Source: Prevotella sp.
GTDB lineage: Bacteria > Bacteroidota > Bacteroidia > Bacteroidales > Bacteroidaceae
Direction of reading: 5' to 3'
Assembly: GCA_017548605.1 (NCBI GenBank)
Contig: JAFYZT010000026.1
Span: 1 to 64,000, forward strand
DNA: 64,000 bases
Shown: positions 41,497 through 50,532 of the stretch, in pieces
How the letters are laid out: the number at the start of each line of letters is the position of its first letter
Position numbering within the stretch: the first letter of the stretch is position 1
Translations under genes and position numbers: made by a program
The notes under the pieces: generated by a model
What the model was told of the DNA's origin: nothing
The model's database searches: none
What the model saw: only the letters and a program-made list of their open reading frames with translations

Positions 41497-42876
41497 TTAT
41501 TGTAGGAAGAAGAGGATTTGACTAGTGTCGCCGAAAAAGGCATTGAGCATTGAGAGGACAAGCGAGGCTGTCTCGTCAGATGAACCGTTGAGCACCTTGT
41601 TATTGAGACAAAGCGCCAGTTTACGTCCCTTTATCAGTTCTGTTGTTTCCTTCGACAAAGAAGACGAACTGTTGTTGAGGAGGGAATGGGCCAATGCCTC
41701 TGAAGTCGCTGCGAAGAACATGCTGTTGTCGTCTGAGACGCCGAAGAAGAGTTCATACTCCCCCCCAGTGAAGAGGAAGGAGTTCTGACCTTTATTATCA
41801 ATATGCGTCCCTTTCGGGCACGATGTTTTCCAGTAGTCCACATCCTTGAGGAAGTCCGTATTCTTCAGTTGTGCCGCCATGGCGAACCGTTTTTCTTTCC
41901 CTTTTGACGGGAAATACGCTATAAAAATATCACCGTCCATAGAACGTATGATATTATCCATATCGATAGCCAGATTAGCCCCTGTAAGCACAGTTTCCAG
42001 CCCCTTGTTTGTATGAATCAATTCGAGGAATGACGGTCCTTCGACATGAGCGAAAGCCGTGGCCAAGGTTGAGTCGGGTACAGTACGTAAATATTTATCC
42101 CCGATTGGAAGAAGCTGTTTTTGTGTTTTTTGAATTTCTTCATTCAATTTCTCCTTGAATGAGAATGTGGCACCTTCGACCACCAACCTATTATCTTTTT
42201 TCGTTATTTCCGCTTTTAGGTAAGCATCGTTTTCACCTGCCGTTTTAGGTATGCCAAAGGCGAAGGGCATGGTGACCACAGGCGGCAGTGCCGACAGTCG
42301 TGCCACCAACCTTACCGGAGCCGCCATTGTATCGATAACCTCTGTGAGTCGGCTTTCCTTCATCCCTTTTTCTGCATCCTGAGAGAGGTATTTCACCATT
42401 TTCTGTTGCAGTTGCGCCATAGCCGCCGGTAGCACCGGTCCCATCATCAGAAATGCCTCGTCGGAACAACCTATGAGCCAATTGCCATCCCATTCTGCGA
42501 ATGTGAACCCTTTACGTTCTTCACGTTTTTTACATTTTCCACTTTTAGCAAGATCCTTATCCAACCAGTTCTTCACGTCATCGACATCGTCCACCTTCGC
42601 ACAAAAGCCAAAATCGCCGTCGCGCGACTCGAACAGATAGAACGGTGAAGAGAAGTCAAGACCACAGTGGTCCATATTGTCAACGTGGAAGATGTCTGCC
42701 ATTTGTCTTTGATCGCCCCCACCAAGGGCAGAAAGGGACTCCATTTCTAAGGCAGCCAGAGCCACACAATCCTTGGGTACAGCGTTCTGGTAGGCGTTGC
42801 CGGTACAGGAGGCGAGGATCACGCCGAACACGAATAACGCGAATGGACACGAATATTTATTTACTACGGATTTCAT
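41497..42876 (-). CDS. DUF4836 family lipoprotein
   Basis: A 459-residue protein with a lipoprotein signal (FALFVFGVILASC, Cys near 24). The DUF4836 domain follows (VPKDCVALAALEMESLSALGG near the start and the repeated ALCLNNKVLNG-like beta segments at the end). Function is unknown. The family is confined largely to Bacteroidetes and is predicted to be surface or periplasmic. ATG 42876 was chosen over an upstream TTG because it directly starts the signal peptide. It lies between rsmE and an FtsE/FtsX-like pair; co-transcription suggests it may work with that transporter. Confidence 0.82.
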   Translation of the reverse strand: MKSVVNKYSCPFALFVFGVILASCTGNAYQNAVPKDCVALAALEMESLSALGGGDQRQMADIFHVDNMDHCGLDFSSPFYLFESRDGDFGFCAKVDDVDDVKNWLDKDLAKSGKCKKREERKGFTFAEWDGNWLIGCSDEAFLMMGPVLPAAMAQLQQKMVKYLSQDAEKGMKESRLTEVIDTMAAPVRLVARLSALPPVVTMPFAFGIPKTAGENDAYLKAEITKKDNRLVVEGATFSFKEKLNEEIQKTQKQLLPIGDKYLRTVPDSTLATAFAHVEGPSFLELIHTNKGLETVLTGANLAIDMDNIIRSMDGDIFIAYFPSKGKEKRFAMAAQLKNTDFLKDVDYWKTSCPKGTHIDNKGQNSFLFTGGEYELFFGVSDDNSMFFAATSEALAHSLLNNSSSSLSKETTELIKGRKLALCLNNKVLNGSSDETASLVLSMLNAFFGDTSQILFFLQ

Positions 42877-42916
42877 AGTGTTTAACAACTACGAATTACA
42901 CGAATATCACAAATTA

Positions 42917-43684
42917 TTACAGTCGTCTAGCAAGGTGAGCCATCATGACAGCGGCAAGACCAGCTGTTTCAGTCCGAAGGCGGCTTGAGCCAAGAGATAC
43001 ACCTGTGAAACCGTTTTGATTTGCCTTATCTACCTCTTCGATAGAAAAGTCGCCTTCAGGACCTACAAGGATTGTGATGGAAGAGTCTCCTCCATGGAGG
43101 AGAGAACCAGACTGAGAGGAGAAGTCATTGCACATCTTTTCATTTTGAATGAAGGAGAAGTAATCAATGCGTGGCATTTCATCATAGCAATGGGCAATGC
43201 AACATGCCCCTTCTCGTTCACATTCTATGAACTTGTTAAACGGCATCATTGGATTGATTTTGGAAAGCCATGCCTTACGACTCTGTTTCATTGCCGCAAT
43301 GGCGATTTTTTCCAGACGGTCCGTGCGTATCACCTTTCTTTCAGTGAATGCTGTATCAAGGAATGATATCTCGTCAACTCCTATTTCTACTGCTTTCTCC
43401 ACCATCCATTCCATGCGGTCAATCATTTTCGTAGGTGCTATGGCCAGATGGATATGTCCCCGCCAGGTACGTTGCTGCGGTATTGTACGGGTGATGCCAT
43501 AAAACGCCTTTTTGTTCGTCACCAGCTCCACGACAGCAGCATGAAAACTACCTACCCCATCGATGAGGAATATTTCATCGCCTGGTTGTAGTCGAAGTAC
43601 ACGAACAGCATGTTTTGCCTCCTCCTCAGGCAGTTCGTTGGTGTTGGCTGCGTCGGGGACATAGAAGTATCGTTGTTCCTTCAT
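42917..43684 (-). CDS. rsmE: 16S rRNA (uracil-1498-N3)-methyltransferase
   Basis: RsmE methylates U1498 of 16S rRNA using SAM. The 255-residue protein has an N-terminal PUA-like domain (YFYVPDAAN, HAVRVLRLQPGDEIFLIDG) and a SPOUT knotted methyltransferase domain (about 75-255). Its SAM-binding knot reads ILVGPEGDFS near 211 and LGSSRLRTETAGLAA near 235. It starts three bases after the stop of the nuclease gene and ends 40 bases before the DUF4836 start, inside one long operon. Confidence 0.95.
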   Translation of the reverse strand: MKEQRYFYVPDAANTNELPEEEAKHAVRVLRLQPGDEIFLIDGVGSFHAAVVELVTNKKAFYGITRTIPQQRTWRGHIHLAIAPTKMIDRMEWMVEKAVEIGVDEISFLDTAFTERKVIRTDRLEKIAIAAMKQSRKAWLSKINPMMPFNKFIECEREGACCIAHCYDEMPRIDYFSFIQNEKMCNDFSSQSGSLLHGGDSSITILVGPEGDFSIEEVDKANQNGFTGVSLGSSRLRTETAGLAAVMMAHLARRL

Positions 43685-43687
43685 TTA

Positions 43688-44242
43688 TTATGATGGTTGG
43701 GAGTCACGTTTTTTCAGTTCATCGCGCAGGTGAGAAGCTTTTTCATAGTCTTCTCTGGCGATGGCTTTTTCCAGTTCCTTCCTCAGCAGTTCTGTGGGCA
43801 AAAGCGCCATGGGCATGACCACTCCCTTCCCCGAGGTGTCAACGGGAGCCGCACACCGTTCCATGACCCTTTGTTCAGCAGCCATCGGCAGCTTTGCCAA
43901 CGTGGCGAGGAGCACCGCATCGCTCGCCCTTATCGGCCATCGTTTGTCCAACTCCTCATCACAAAGAAAGACGATGTATTCCCCTTCGTGGAAATCAGCG
44001 AACAGTACAGACATTTTTTCTTTCTTCTCCCCGCCCAAAGCCGTCCAGAGCACCTCTGGCAGCAGTTTATGCCTTATGGGAACGTCAGACAATCTCATAC
44101 CAAATTGTCGTATCATCGTCCCCTCACATACCACAGCCAACTGCTTGAGCCCGTCGTCAGTGACGAGTTCAAGCAGTGCAAGGTCATCGTTTCCGATGAA
44201 CTGAGATATCCCTTTCAGTTGGAGAGGCACCACGTTCATCAA
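43688..44242 (-). CDS. Bifunctional nuclease (DUF151) with C-terminal UVR motif
   Basis: A 184-residue protein. Residues 1-135 form a bifunctional nuclease domain (DUF151, ending RASDAVLLATLAKLPM). A UVR motif (about 148-182, LRKELEKAIAREDYEKASHLRDELKKRD) follows, as in UvrB/UvrC and ClpC partners. The domain shows RNase and DNase activity in plant and mycobacterial relatives. The bacterial role is unsettled. The start ATG overlaps the stop of the nucleoside permease gene by 4 bases. The pairing of nuclease and nucleoside transporter suggests nucleotide salvage or stress. Confidence 0.88.
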   Translation of the reverse strand: MMNVVPLQLKGISQFIGNDDLALLELVTDDGLKQLAVVCEGTMIRQFGMRLSDVPIRHKLLPEVLWTALGGEKKEKMSVLFADFHEGEYIVFLCDEELDKRWPIRASDAVLLATLAKLPMAAEQRVMERCAAPVDTSGKGVVMPMALLPTELLRKELEKAIAREDYEKASHLRDELKKRDSQPS

Positions 44243-45555
44243 GCCTCTTTCTTCTTAGCGTCGAACACCAGCCAGAAAGACACACCTACGACGAGAGCGA
44301 AAGCCGAGAAAATGAACCAACACGCTTTCCAATCACCGACGAGGAATCCATTCTGCCACGAGCAGAAGTGGTTGACTATCTCTCCAGCTGCCAAAGTACC
44401 GATGGTAGCTCCCAGACCGTTCGTCATGAGCATGAACAGTCCCTGTGCAGACGCCTTTACTGACGGGTTACATTCCTGATCGACAAACATCGCTCCCGAA
44501 ACATTGAAGAAGTCGAATGCCACACCATAGACAATGCACGAGAGGATAAACAGCAGCACGCCAGGCATAGCCGGATTACCAACTCCGAAGAATCCGAAAC
44601 GGAATACCCATGCGAACATCGACATGAGCATCACCCCCTTGATGCCTACCTTACGAAGGAAGAATGGAATCATGAGGATGCACAAAGCCTCACTTATCTG
44701 TGATATGGAAGTGAGCAGTGTGGCATTATTTGCCGCGAACGACGTAGCCACTGCCGGGTCAGCACTTCCCTGGAAGCTCGTGATGAACGGTCCGGCGTAT
44801 CCGTTAGTCACCTGTAAGCACATGCCCAGCAGTGCCGAGAAGATGAAGAACAGCGCCATGCGTTTCGTCTTAAACAGTTTGAACGCTGTGAGTCCGAGTG
44901 TTTCGGCCAACGACTGCGCCTTTTTCTTTACCAGTTTACAAGAGGGCAGTGAGAAGGTATAGAGGAAGAGCACGAGGCTTAATATACCCGACACCGCGAA
45001 CTGCATGTAAGTGTATTGGAATTTGTATGCGCTTTGTCCAAGTGTAAATGAGAACGAGCCATTGTCGAGCGTGGCACAGTTGACGAACCACATGGTAGCG
45101 ATGAATCCCACCGTACCCAGCACACGGATTGGCGGGAAGTCTTTCACCGTATCATAGCCATTGTCTTTAAGGATGGTGAATGCCGTGGTGTTCGACAGAG
45201 CTAGCGTAGGCATATAGAACGCCACGCTGAGCGTATAGAGAGCGATGAACAAGCCCTTGTTCGGCAGTTCGTTGCCCACTCCAGCCGAGTAGCCCAGATA
45301 GAAGCATCCCAGCATAAATCCACCAGCTAACAGGTGGCATATACCCAACAGGCGTTGTGGTTGGATATATTTATCTGCTATGATACCCATAAGTGTGGGC
45401 ATAAAGATTGACACGATGCCCTGGATGGCATAGAACCACGATATATTATCGCCCAGTCCGGCAGTTCCGAGGTAATTACCCATACAGGTGAGATAAGCCC
45501 CCCATACGGCGAACTCAAGGAAATTGAGTATCGCCAAACGCACTTTTAGATTCAT
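44239..45555 (-). CDS. Nucleoside:H+ symporter (NupG/XapB-type MFS permease)
   Basis: A 438-residue protein with twelve predicted membrane segments and the nucleoside:H+ symporter N-terminus RLAILNFLEFAVWGAYLTCMG. GIIADKYIQPQRLL forms the loop after the second helix pair, and GAMFVDQECNPSVKASAQGLFM lies in the second half. It should import purine and pyrimidine nucleosides across the inner membrane; specificity cannot be assigned. It is the first gene of the operon running to 39643. Confidence 0.9.
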   Translation of the reverse strand: MNLKVRLAILNFLEFAVWGAYLTCMGNYLGTAGLGDNISWFYAIQGIVSIFMPTLMGIIADKYIQPQRLLGICHLLAGGFMLGCFYLGYSAGVGNELPNKGLFIALYTLSVAFYMPTLALSNTTAFTILKDNGYDTVKDFPPIRVLGTVGFIATMWFVNCATLDNGSFSFTLGQSAYKFQYTYMQFAVSGILSLVLFLYTFSLPSCKLVKKKAQSLAETLGLTAFKLFKTKRMALFFIFSALLGMCLQVTNGYAGPFITSFQGSADPAVATSFAANNATLLTSISQISEALCILMIPFFLRKVGIKGVMLMSMFAWVFRFGFFGVGNPAMPGVLLFILSCIVYGVAFDFFNVSGAMFVDQECNPSVKASAQGLFMLMTNGLGATIGTLAAGEIVNHFCSWQNGFLVGDWKACWFIFSAFALVVGVSFWLVFDAKKKEA

Positions 45556-45608
45556 AATAATGATTTTTGGTTTATATGCTTACAAAGGTACGACGAAAGG
45601 GATTAAAA

Positions 45609-45653
45609 ACCAAAAAAAACGGGCGGATTATTCATCCGCCCGCTGTATTTTTT
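45609..45653. terminator. Bidirectional terminator between permease and LEA-like gene
   Basis: CGGGCGGAT pairs with ATCCGCCCG (45620-45628 with 45634-45642) around TATTC. An A-run is on one side and a T-run on the other. Confidence 0.85.
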
Positions 45654-45676
45654 TGATTGTTGTTTACAATGTTATT

Positions 45677-46303
45677 TTAGAGTCCGAGAGCTTTCTTTGC
45701 GCCATCGACAGCCTTGTCGGCAGCTTCGCCCACTTTCTCAGCAGCCTTGGCACCAGCTTCCTTGGCAGCATCAACAGCTTTGCCAGCAGCATCCTTGGCA
45801 GCGTCAACAGCACCCTCTACCTTCTCTGCGGCAGCAGCTGCGGCACCTTCAACAGCACCTTCGGCTGCATCCTTGGCACCTTCTACGGCGTCAGCGGCAG
45901 CACCAGTAGCAGCTTCGGGAAGAGCTATAGCCTCAGCGGGAATAGCATTTACCTTGTCGAGCAGACCGGAGATTACAGAGTTGCCACCCACGAAAGCAGT
46001 GATCTTCTCAGCATTCTCTTTCAAGAAAGCCTGAGCCTTGGCAATATACTCCTTAGCTTTGTTGAGAGCGTCGCCATCGAGGTTTTTGAGAGCATCAAAT
46101 TTCTCAGTAACGGTGGTGATGATCTTCTGGAAAGCAGAAGAGTCGTTTGCCTCAAGAGCTTTCTGGAGGTCAGCTGCGGGATCTTCAACAACAGCCTCTA
46201 CAGAATCAGCGGGAGCTGCGGCGGGTTCGTTGGTAGCCTTGTCTTTGCAACTTGCGAAGCAGAGACCTACTGCTGCAATAGCAACAAAAAATAGTTTTTT
46301 CAT
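45677..46303 (-). CDS. Lipoprotein with LEA-like Ala/Lys/Asp/Glu repeats
   Basis: This 208-residue protein has a lipoprotein signal (AAVGLCFASC, Cys near 19) and a helical region (about 40-105). The C-terminal half is very Ala-rich (about 125-205), made of imperfect 11-residue-like amphipathic repeats such as AADAVEGAKDAAEGAV and AGAKAAEKVGEAADKAVDGA. This composition resembles group 3 LEA proteins and YtxH/apolipoprotein-like amphipathic helices that bind membranes or protect against drying. I know of no named family for it, so function is open. It has its own terminator and seems to be a single-gene unit. Confidence 0.78.
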   Translation of the reverse strand: MKKLFFVAIAAVGLCFASCKDKATNEPAAAPADSVEAVVEDPAADLQKALEANDSSAFQKIITTVTEKFDALKNLDGDALNKAKEYIAKAQAFLKENAEKITAFVGGNSVISGLLDKVNAIPAEAIALPEAATGAAADAVEGAKDAAEGAVEGAAAAAAEKVEGAVDAAKDAAGKAVDAAKEAGAKAAEKVGEAADKAVDGAKKALGL

Positions 46304-46486
46304 AATGTAGATTGATTTAGTAAAACATAAATTTTTTATAACGGGGCAAAGATAGTTGTTTTTATAATAGGTTGGTGCTTTTATTTTATTTTTTTAACGA
46401 AAAATATCACGAACAATCGTCCGTGATATTATATAGTGGATAGTTTCTATAGCTTCTATAGGTAAAAATAGTTGCTGAGTTATAAG

Positions 46487-46945
46487 CTATCTTATTCTGT
46501 CGGCGGCTCGGACCAGTTTTTCATCAGCAAGGATACGTGACCGTGCCATAAATAGCAATATCAAGGCCACCAAGGGCAGCGCAGCCAATATAGCAGGATA
46601 GAACTTCGTGTTTTTCGGTTCGAAAATGTATCCGAAAAAGACAAAGGCAATGTACCATGCCATGATGAGGAGAATAGCCACTACACACATCTTTGCCTGT
46701 TTTTTTCTATTTTTATATGCAAAGATGGTGAAGAATGTCACTGTGGTGGCCAACAGCAGCAAAGCAAACATAGGCCAATAGGAAAAGTCGTGTGTTCCGT
46801 CTTCCGGCATCACTGCCCACAAGTTATACACTTCAATTCCCGGTTTCAACCCATCAGGAACGAATATGCCCACGGCGTTGCACAAACAGACAGCCATGCA
46901 TACCACCGCGAGCAGTAGGAAGAGTGATTGTATTCTTTGTATCAT
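46487..46945 (-). CDS. DUF4293 integral membrane protein
   Basis: A 152-residue protein beginning MIQRIQSLFLLLAVVC, the hallmark of DUF4293. It has four membrane segments (about 5-25, 58-80, 88-112 and 118-135) and a basic C-terminus. Function is unknown. It follows rpoZ with a one-base overlap (rpoZ stop at 46945), in the bamD-rpoZ-DUF4293 order that is common in Bacteroidetes. Confidence 0.88.
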   Translation of the reverse strand: MIQRIQSLFLLLAVVCMAVCLCNAVGIFVPDGLKPGIEVYNLWAVMPEDGTHDFSYWPMFALLLLATTVTFFTIFAYKNRKKQAKMCVVAILLIMAWYIAFVFFGYIFEPKNTKFYPAILAALPLVALILLFMARSRILADEKLVRAADRIR

Positions 46946-47280
46946 CAGTACACTTGCTGGTTATCTTTTGAGGGGTCACGCCAATAGACATTACCTTCCA
47001 CAAATTCCTGTGTTGCGAGGAGCGACGGTTTTGGCAGTTTCTCGTAATAGCGAGAAATCTCAATTTGCTCACGGTTTTCGAACACCTCTTCGAGGCTATC
47101 ATTATAGGATGCAAACTCTTGAAGTTTCTTGCTGAGATCTTGTTTTATCTCTGCGGATATTTGATTTGCTCTTTTTGAGATAATTGCCACCGTTTCATAG
47201 ATGTTTCCTGTTTCTTCACACAGGTCCATGATGTTACGAGTTACAGTGTTAACAGGTGCTTTTGACTTTTTGTAATCCAT
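46945..47280 (-). CDS. rpoZ: RNA polymerase omega subunit family protein
   Basis: A 111-residue omega/Rpb6-family protein. The central helix segment NIYETVAIISKRANQIS carries the conserved ALxARA-like core. The N-terminus APVNTVTRNIMDLCE is typical of the Bacteroidetes form, which is often annotated only as a hypothetical or omega-family protein. Omega stabilises beta-prime during RNA polymerase assembly. It lies between bamD and DUF4293, and the tail SLLATQEFVEGNVYWRD is family-specific. Confidence 0.85.
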   Translation of the reverse strand: MDYKKSKAPVNTVTRNIMDLCEETGNIYETVAIISKRANQISAEIKQDLSKKLQEFASYNDSLEEVFENREQIEISRYYEKLPKPSLLATQEFVEGNVYWRDPSKDNQQVY

Positions 47281-47293
47281 TATTTTGTTTTTT

Positions 47294-47317
47294 AAGTTGA
47301 CAAGTTGACGAGTTATT
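47294..47317. repeat. Three tandem 8-bp units, AAGTTGAC type
   Basis: AAGTTGAC twice and GAGTTATT, just upstream of the rpoZ start on the coding strand. Confidence 0.6.
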
Positions 47318-47364
47318 AATCTATTTGTGGGATAATCTCGTAAACTCGAAAATTACTTAATAAT

Positions 47365-48198
47365 TTATGATTCTGATTCTGTATATTTTTTGCACACGGC
47401 GATGTATTTCTCAGCGAGTTTACGGAATTCCGAATCAGGATATTCATTGAGGAAACCGTAGCATTCGTCTTCTGCATCACGATATCTCTCCAGACGTTTC
47501 TCCTCGACGCTTCTTTCCGCCAGTTCAAATTTACTTTTCATGATAAGGACGGCGAAATCCTCTTTCTTCGGGCTGTAAGGATAGGTTTTGATGGCGTTCT
47601 GAGCAGTCACGATACAAGCCTCGTAATTGCTTCCACCACTACCTATGCAATTCAAGAAATACGACCCAAGGTTATAATACAATTTTGCCGAGAGCAGTTC
47701 TTTCTGTATCAGTTTGTCCTGTAATTCAAACAGTCGGGAATGAGTCAATTCCTTGAGAGAAGCGTCAGGGAAGAGATCGAGATATTCCTGATAAGCATTT
47801 ATAGCCGCCATGGTGGGGCTCTGGTCTAGTCGGGGTTCCGGCGTACTCTGGTACAGGCTCTCTCCTATGTAGAACGAAGCCATTTCCGCATACGTGCCCT
47901 TTGGATACGACTGGTAATACCGCTTAAAGTATTGTGCCGCCGTTTCGTAGTCTTTTGCCTTGTACGTGGCCATGGCGAGCATATACAGGCATTCCTGTCC
48001 GTTGTCGGTACCCTTCAGGGTAGTGACACACTGTTGCAGGAGCAGCGTTGCCCTTGTATATTTGCCGTGAACATATGCCTCTTTGGCATACTCATATTTA
48101 TAGTAGATGTCATTGGATTTATAGACCTTGTTGTACTCGCTTGCACAGCTCATCAGCAAGGTCGCGAGACACCATGTGAACAGAATCGTTTTTTTCAT
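47365..48198 (-). CDS. bamD: Outer-membrane assembly lipoprotein BamD
   Basis: BamD is the essential lipoprotein partner of BamA. This 277-residue form has a lipoprotein signal (CLATLLMSC, Cys near 18) and then TPR-like helix pairs (YEYAKEAYVHGKYTRATLLLQQC, YMLAMATYKAKDYETAAQYFKRYYQSYP, AINAYQEYLDLFPD). I chose ATG 48198 because the signal peptide begins there. The upstream in-frame codons fall in the promoter. Its -7 box TAATTTTG lies at 48217-48224 on this strand. Confidence 0.92.
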   Translation of the reverse strand: MKKTILFTWCLATLLMSCASEYNKVYKSNDIYYKYEYAKEAYVHGKYTRATLLLQQCVTTLKGTDNGQECLYMLAMATYKAKDYETAAQYFKRYYQSYPKGTYAEMASFYIGESLYQSTPEPRLDQSPTMAAINAYQEYLDLFPDASLKELTHSRLFELQDKLIQKELLSAKLYYNLGSYFLNCIGSGGSNYEACIVTAQNAIKTYPYSPKKEDFAVLIMKSKFELAERSVEEKRLERYRDAEDECYGFLNEYPDSEFRKLAEKYIAVCKKYTESES

Positions 48199-48216
48199 TT
48201 CACGCACTTTGACCTG

Positions 48217-48285
48217 CAAAATTAATGATATTTCGACAATTGACCAATTATTACGATTGTTTTTTGTATTTTTTATCTAATTTTG
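48217..48285. promoter_or_regulatory. Divergent promoters for bamD and uvrB
   Basis: Minus strand: TAATTTTG (48217-48224), with ATTG about 20 bases upstream (48245-48248). Plus strand: TAATTTTG (48278-48285), with TTG 18 bases upstream (48257-48259). The two cores are mirror-placed 53 bases apart. Confidence 0.6.
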
Positions 48286-48291
48286 CAGGAT

Positions 48292-48312
48292 GGTAAGAGG
48301 TAAGGGGTGAGA
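48292..48312. repeat. Three tandem 7-bp units, GGTAAGR/GGTGAGA
   Basis: GGTAAGA, GGTAAGG, GGTGAGA in the uvrB leader; a short relative of the array at 1318. Confidence 0.65.
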
Positions 48313-48373
48313 AGGAACCCGCTCAGGGAAGGAACATTGAGTGGCAAGGTCTTACTAGAAGATAAGGGAAAAG

Positions 48374-50422
48374 ATGGAATTTAAGTTGACATCCCAATAT
48401 AAGCCGACGGGTGACCAGCCCGAAGCTATACGAGAGTTGACTGACGGATTGTTACGCGGCGACCCGTCACAGGTGTTATTGGGTGTTACCGGCAGCGGCA
48501 AGACTTTTACGATGGCTAATGTGATAGCCAACGTTCAGCGCCCCACCCTCATCCTGAGTCACAACAAGACGTTAGCCGCCCAGTTGTACGAGGAAATGCG
48601 CGGTTTTTTCCCTGAGAATGCCGTGGAATATTATGTGTCGTACTACGACTACTACCAACCCGAGGCCTACCTCCCCCATACCGACACGTATATTGAGAAA
48701 GACCTCTCCATCAACGATGAGATTGACCGTTTGCGCCTGGCTGCGGTGAGCAGCCTTTTGAGTGGTCGTCGCGATGTCGTTGTCGTATCCTCCGTCTCCT
48801 GCATCTACGGCATGGGGGGTCCCGTAGCCATGCAAAACAGTATTATCTCTATCCGTCGCGGTGAGACATTGAACAGGAACATGTTCCTGCGTCGATTAGT
48901 CGATGCCCTCTATGTTCGCAACGACCTTACATTGGAGCGCGGTAATTTCCGTGTAAAGGGAGACACCGTTGACATCTTCATGGCCTATAGTGAGAACGTG
49001 TTACGTGTGACTTTCTGGGATGACGAAATAGATGCCATTGAAGAGTTGGACGCCATTACCTTCCGTCGTATGGCGAGTTTCGAAGAATACCAGATATACC
49101 CCGCTAACCTCTTCGTCACCACCAAGGAACAGCAGGAGCGTGCTATCCGTCAGATACAAGACGACCTCGTGGAGCGTATCGCTTTCTTTGAAGAAGTTGG
49201 TGACCCCATCAAGGCCCACCGCATCAAGGAGCGTGTGGAATATGATATGGAGATGATCAAGGAGTTGGGTCATTGCAGTGGCATAGAGAATTATTCACGT
49301 TATTTCGATGGTCGCAGTGCCGGTCAACGTCCCTATTGTCTGTTGGACTTTTTTCCAGAAGATTTCCTTGTAATGATTGATGAGAGCCATGTCAGTGTGC
49401 CCCAGATTCAGGCTATGTATGGTGGCGACCGTGCCCGCAAGACCAACTTGGTGGAATACGGCTTCCGTTTACCTGCCGCCTTCGACAACCGCCCTTTGAC
49501 CTTCGATGAATTTAACTCCATGGTCCATCATGTGATTTATGTCAGTGCCACGCCTGCCGACTATGAACTATCGTTAAGTGAAGGTGTTTATGTTGAACAG
49601 GTTATTCGTCCGACGGGTCTGCTTGACCCAGAGATAGAAGTCCGTCCGAGCGAAAACCAGATTGACGACCTGACGGAAGAGATTCTTGTCAGGGCTGAGC
49701 GCGACGAGCGGGTATTGGTCACCACTCTTACCAAGCGTATGGCCGAGGAAATGACCGAATATCTGTTGAACCACGGTATCCGCACCAATTATATCCACAG
49801 TGACGTAAGCACCTTGGACCGGGTTAATATATTGGGAGACCTTCGTGCCGGACGAATCGACGTGCTGGTTGGAGTTAACCTGCTGCGCGAAGGTCTGGAC
49901 CTTCCCGAAGTATCATTGGTGGCCATCCTTGATGCCGACAAGGAGGGTTTTTTACGCAGTCACCGTTCGTTAACCCAGACCGTTGGCCGTGCCGCCCGTA
50001 ATGTCAACGGCAAGGCCATCATGTACGCCGACACCATTACCAAAAGCATGCAGCAGACCATCGACGACACCCATTATCGCCGTGAGAAACAGTTGCGTTA
50101 CAACGAAGAGCATCATATCACCCCCACTCAGATTCGCAAGGCTTTGCATACGTCGTTGTCTGCCCACGGTGCGGAGCAGGCAGCCGTCAGCGGTTATAGC
50201 TATGGCGATGCTTATATCGGGCCAGATGTTGGCTACAAAGTGGCCGATCCCATCTTGGAGCACATGAGCGAGGAGCAATTGGCCAAGAGTATCGCCAATA
50301 CTGAGCGACTGATGAAAGAAGCCGCCCGCAACATGGACTTCCTGCAAGCCGCGCAATATAGGGATGAGCTGATGAGATTGAAAGAAAGGAGCCTCTTCCA
50401 AACATCTCCAAAAGAGGGTTGA
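48374..50422 (+). CDS. uvrB: Excinuclease ABC subunit B
   Basis: UvrB is the damage-verifying helicase of nucleotide excision repair. At 682 residues it is full length. Walker A is GVTGSGKTF near 37. The beta-hairpin YYVSYYDYYQPEAYLP is near 92. Helicase motifs include MIDESHVSVPQ and ATLTKRMAEEM-type motif IV. The C-terminal UVR motif (about 630-670, ANTERLMKEAARNMDFLQAAQYRDELMRLKE) binds UvrC. The gene appears to be a single transcription unit divergent from bamD. Confidence 0.98.
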   Translation: MEFKLTSQYKPTGDQPEAIRELTDGLLRGDPSQVLLGVTGSGKTFTMANVIANVQRPTLILSHNKTLAAQLYEEMRGFFPENAVEYYVSYYDYYQPEAYLPHTDTYIEKDLSINDEIDRLRLAAVSSLLSGRRDVVVVSSVSCIYGMGGPVAMQNSIISIRRGETLNRNMFLRRLVDALYVRNDLTLERGNFRVKGDTVDIFMAYSENVLRVTFWDDEIDAIEELDAITFRRMASFEEYQIYPANLFVTTKEQQERAIRQIQDDLVERIAFFEEVGDPIKAHRIKERVEYDMEMIKELGHCSGIENYSRYFDGRSAGQRPYCLLDFFPEDFLVMIDESHVSVPQIQAMYGGDRARKTNLVEYGFRLPAAFDNRPLTFDEFNSMVHHVIYVSATPADYELSLSEGVYVEQVIRPTGLLDPEIEVRPSENQIDDLTEEILVRAERDERVLVTTLTKRMAEEMTEYLLNHGIRTNYIHSDVSTLDRVNILGDLRAGRIDVLVGVNLLREGLDLPEVSLVAILDADKEGFLRSHRSLTQTVGRAARNVNGKAIMYADTITKSMQQTIDDTHYRREKQLRYNEEHHITPTQIRKALHTSLSAHGAEQAAVSGYSYGDAYIGPDVGYKVADPILEHMSEEQLAKSIANTERLMKEAARNMDFLQAAQYRDELMRLKERSLFQTSPKEG

Positions 50423-50468
50423 ACGTGGGATGGAGAAAAGTAAAAGAGGGATAACAGAAATATAATTA

Positions 50469-50502
50469 GCGGGACCGGCATATTATCATGCAACGGTCCC
50501 GC
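50469..50502. terminator. Hairpin between converging uvrB and M16 genes
   Basis: GCGGGACC pairs with GGTCCCGC, with an inner GCAT/ATGC stem. There is no clear T-run, so it is a putative bidirectional terminator. Confidence 0.55.
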
Positions 50503-50532
50503 CATTGTAAGGTTATTCGAAACTAAAGGTGA

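Noticed and set aside
45524-46294. A plus-strand Ser/Gly-rich open frame over the LEA-like gene.
   Set aside because: It is the complement of the Ala/Lys repeats; the minus frame has a lipoprotein signal and terminator.
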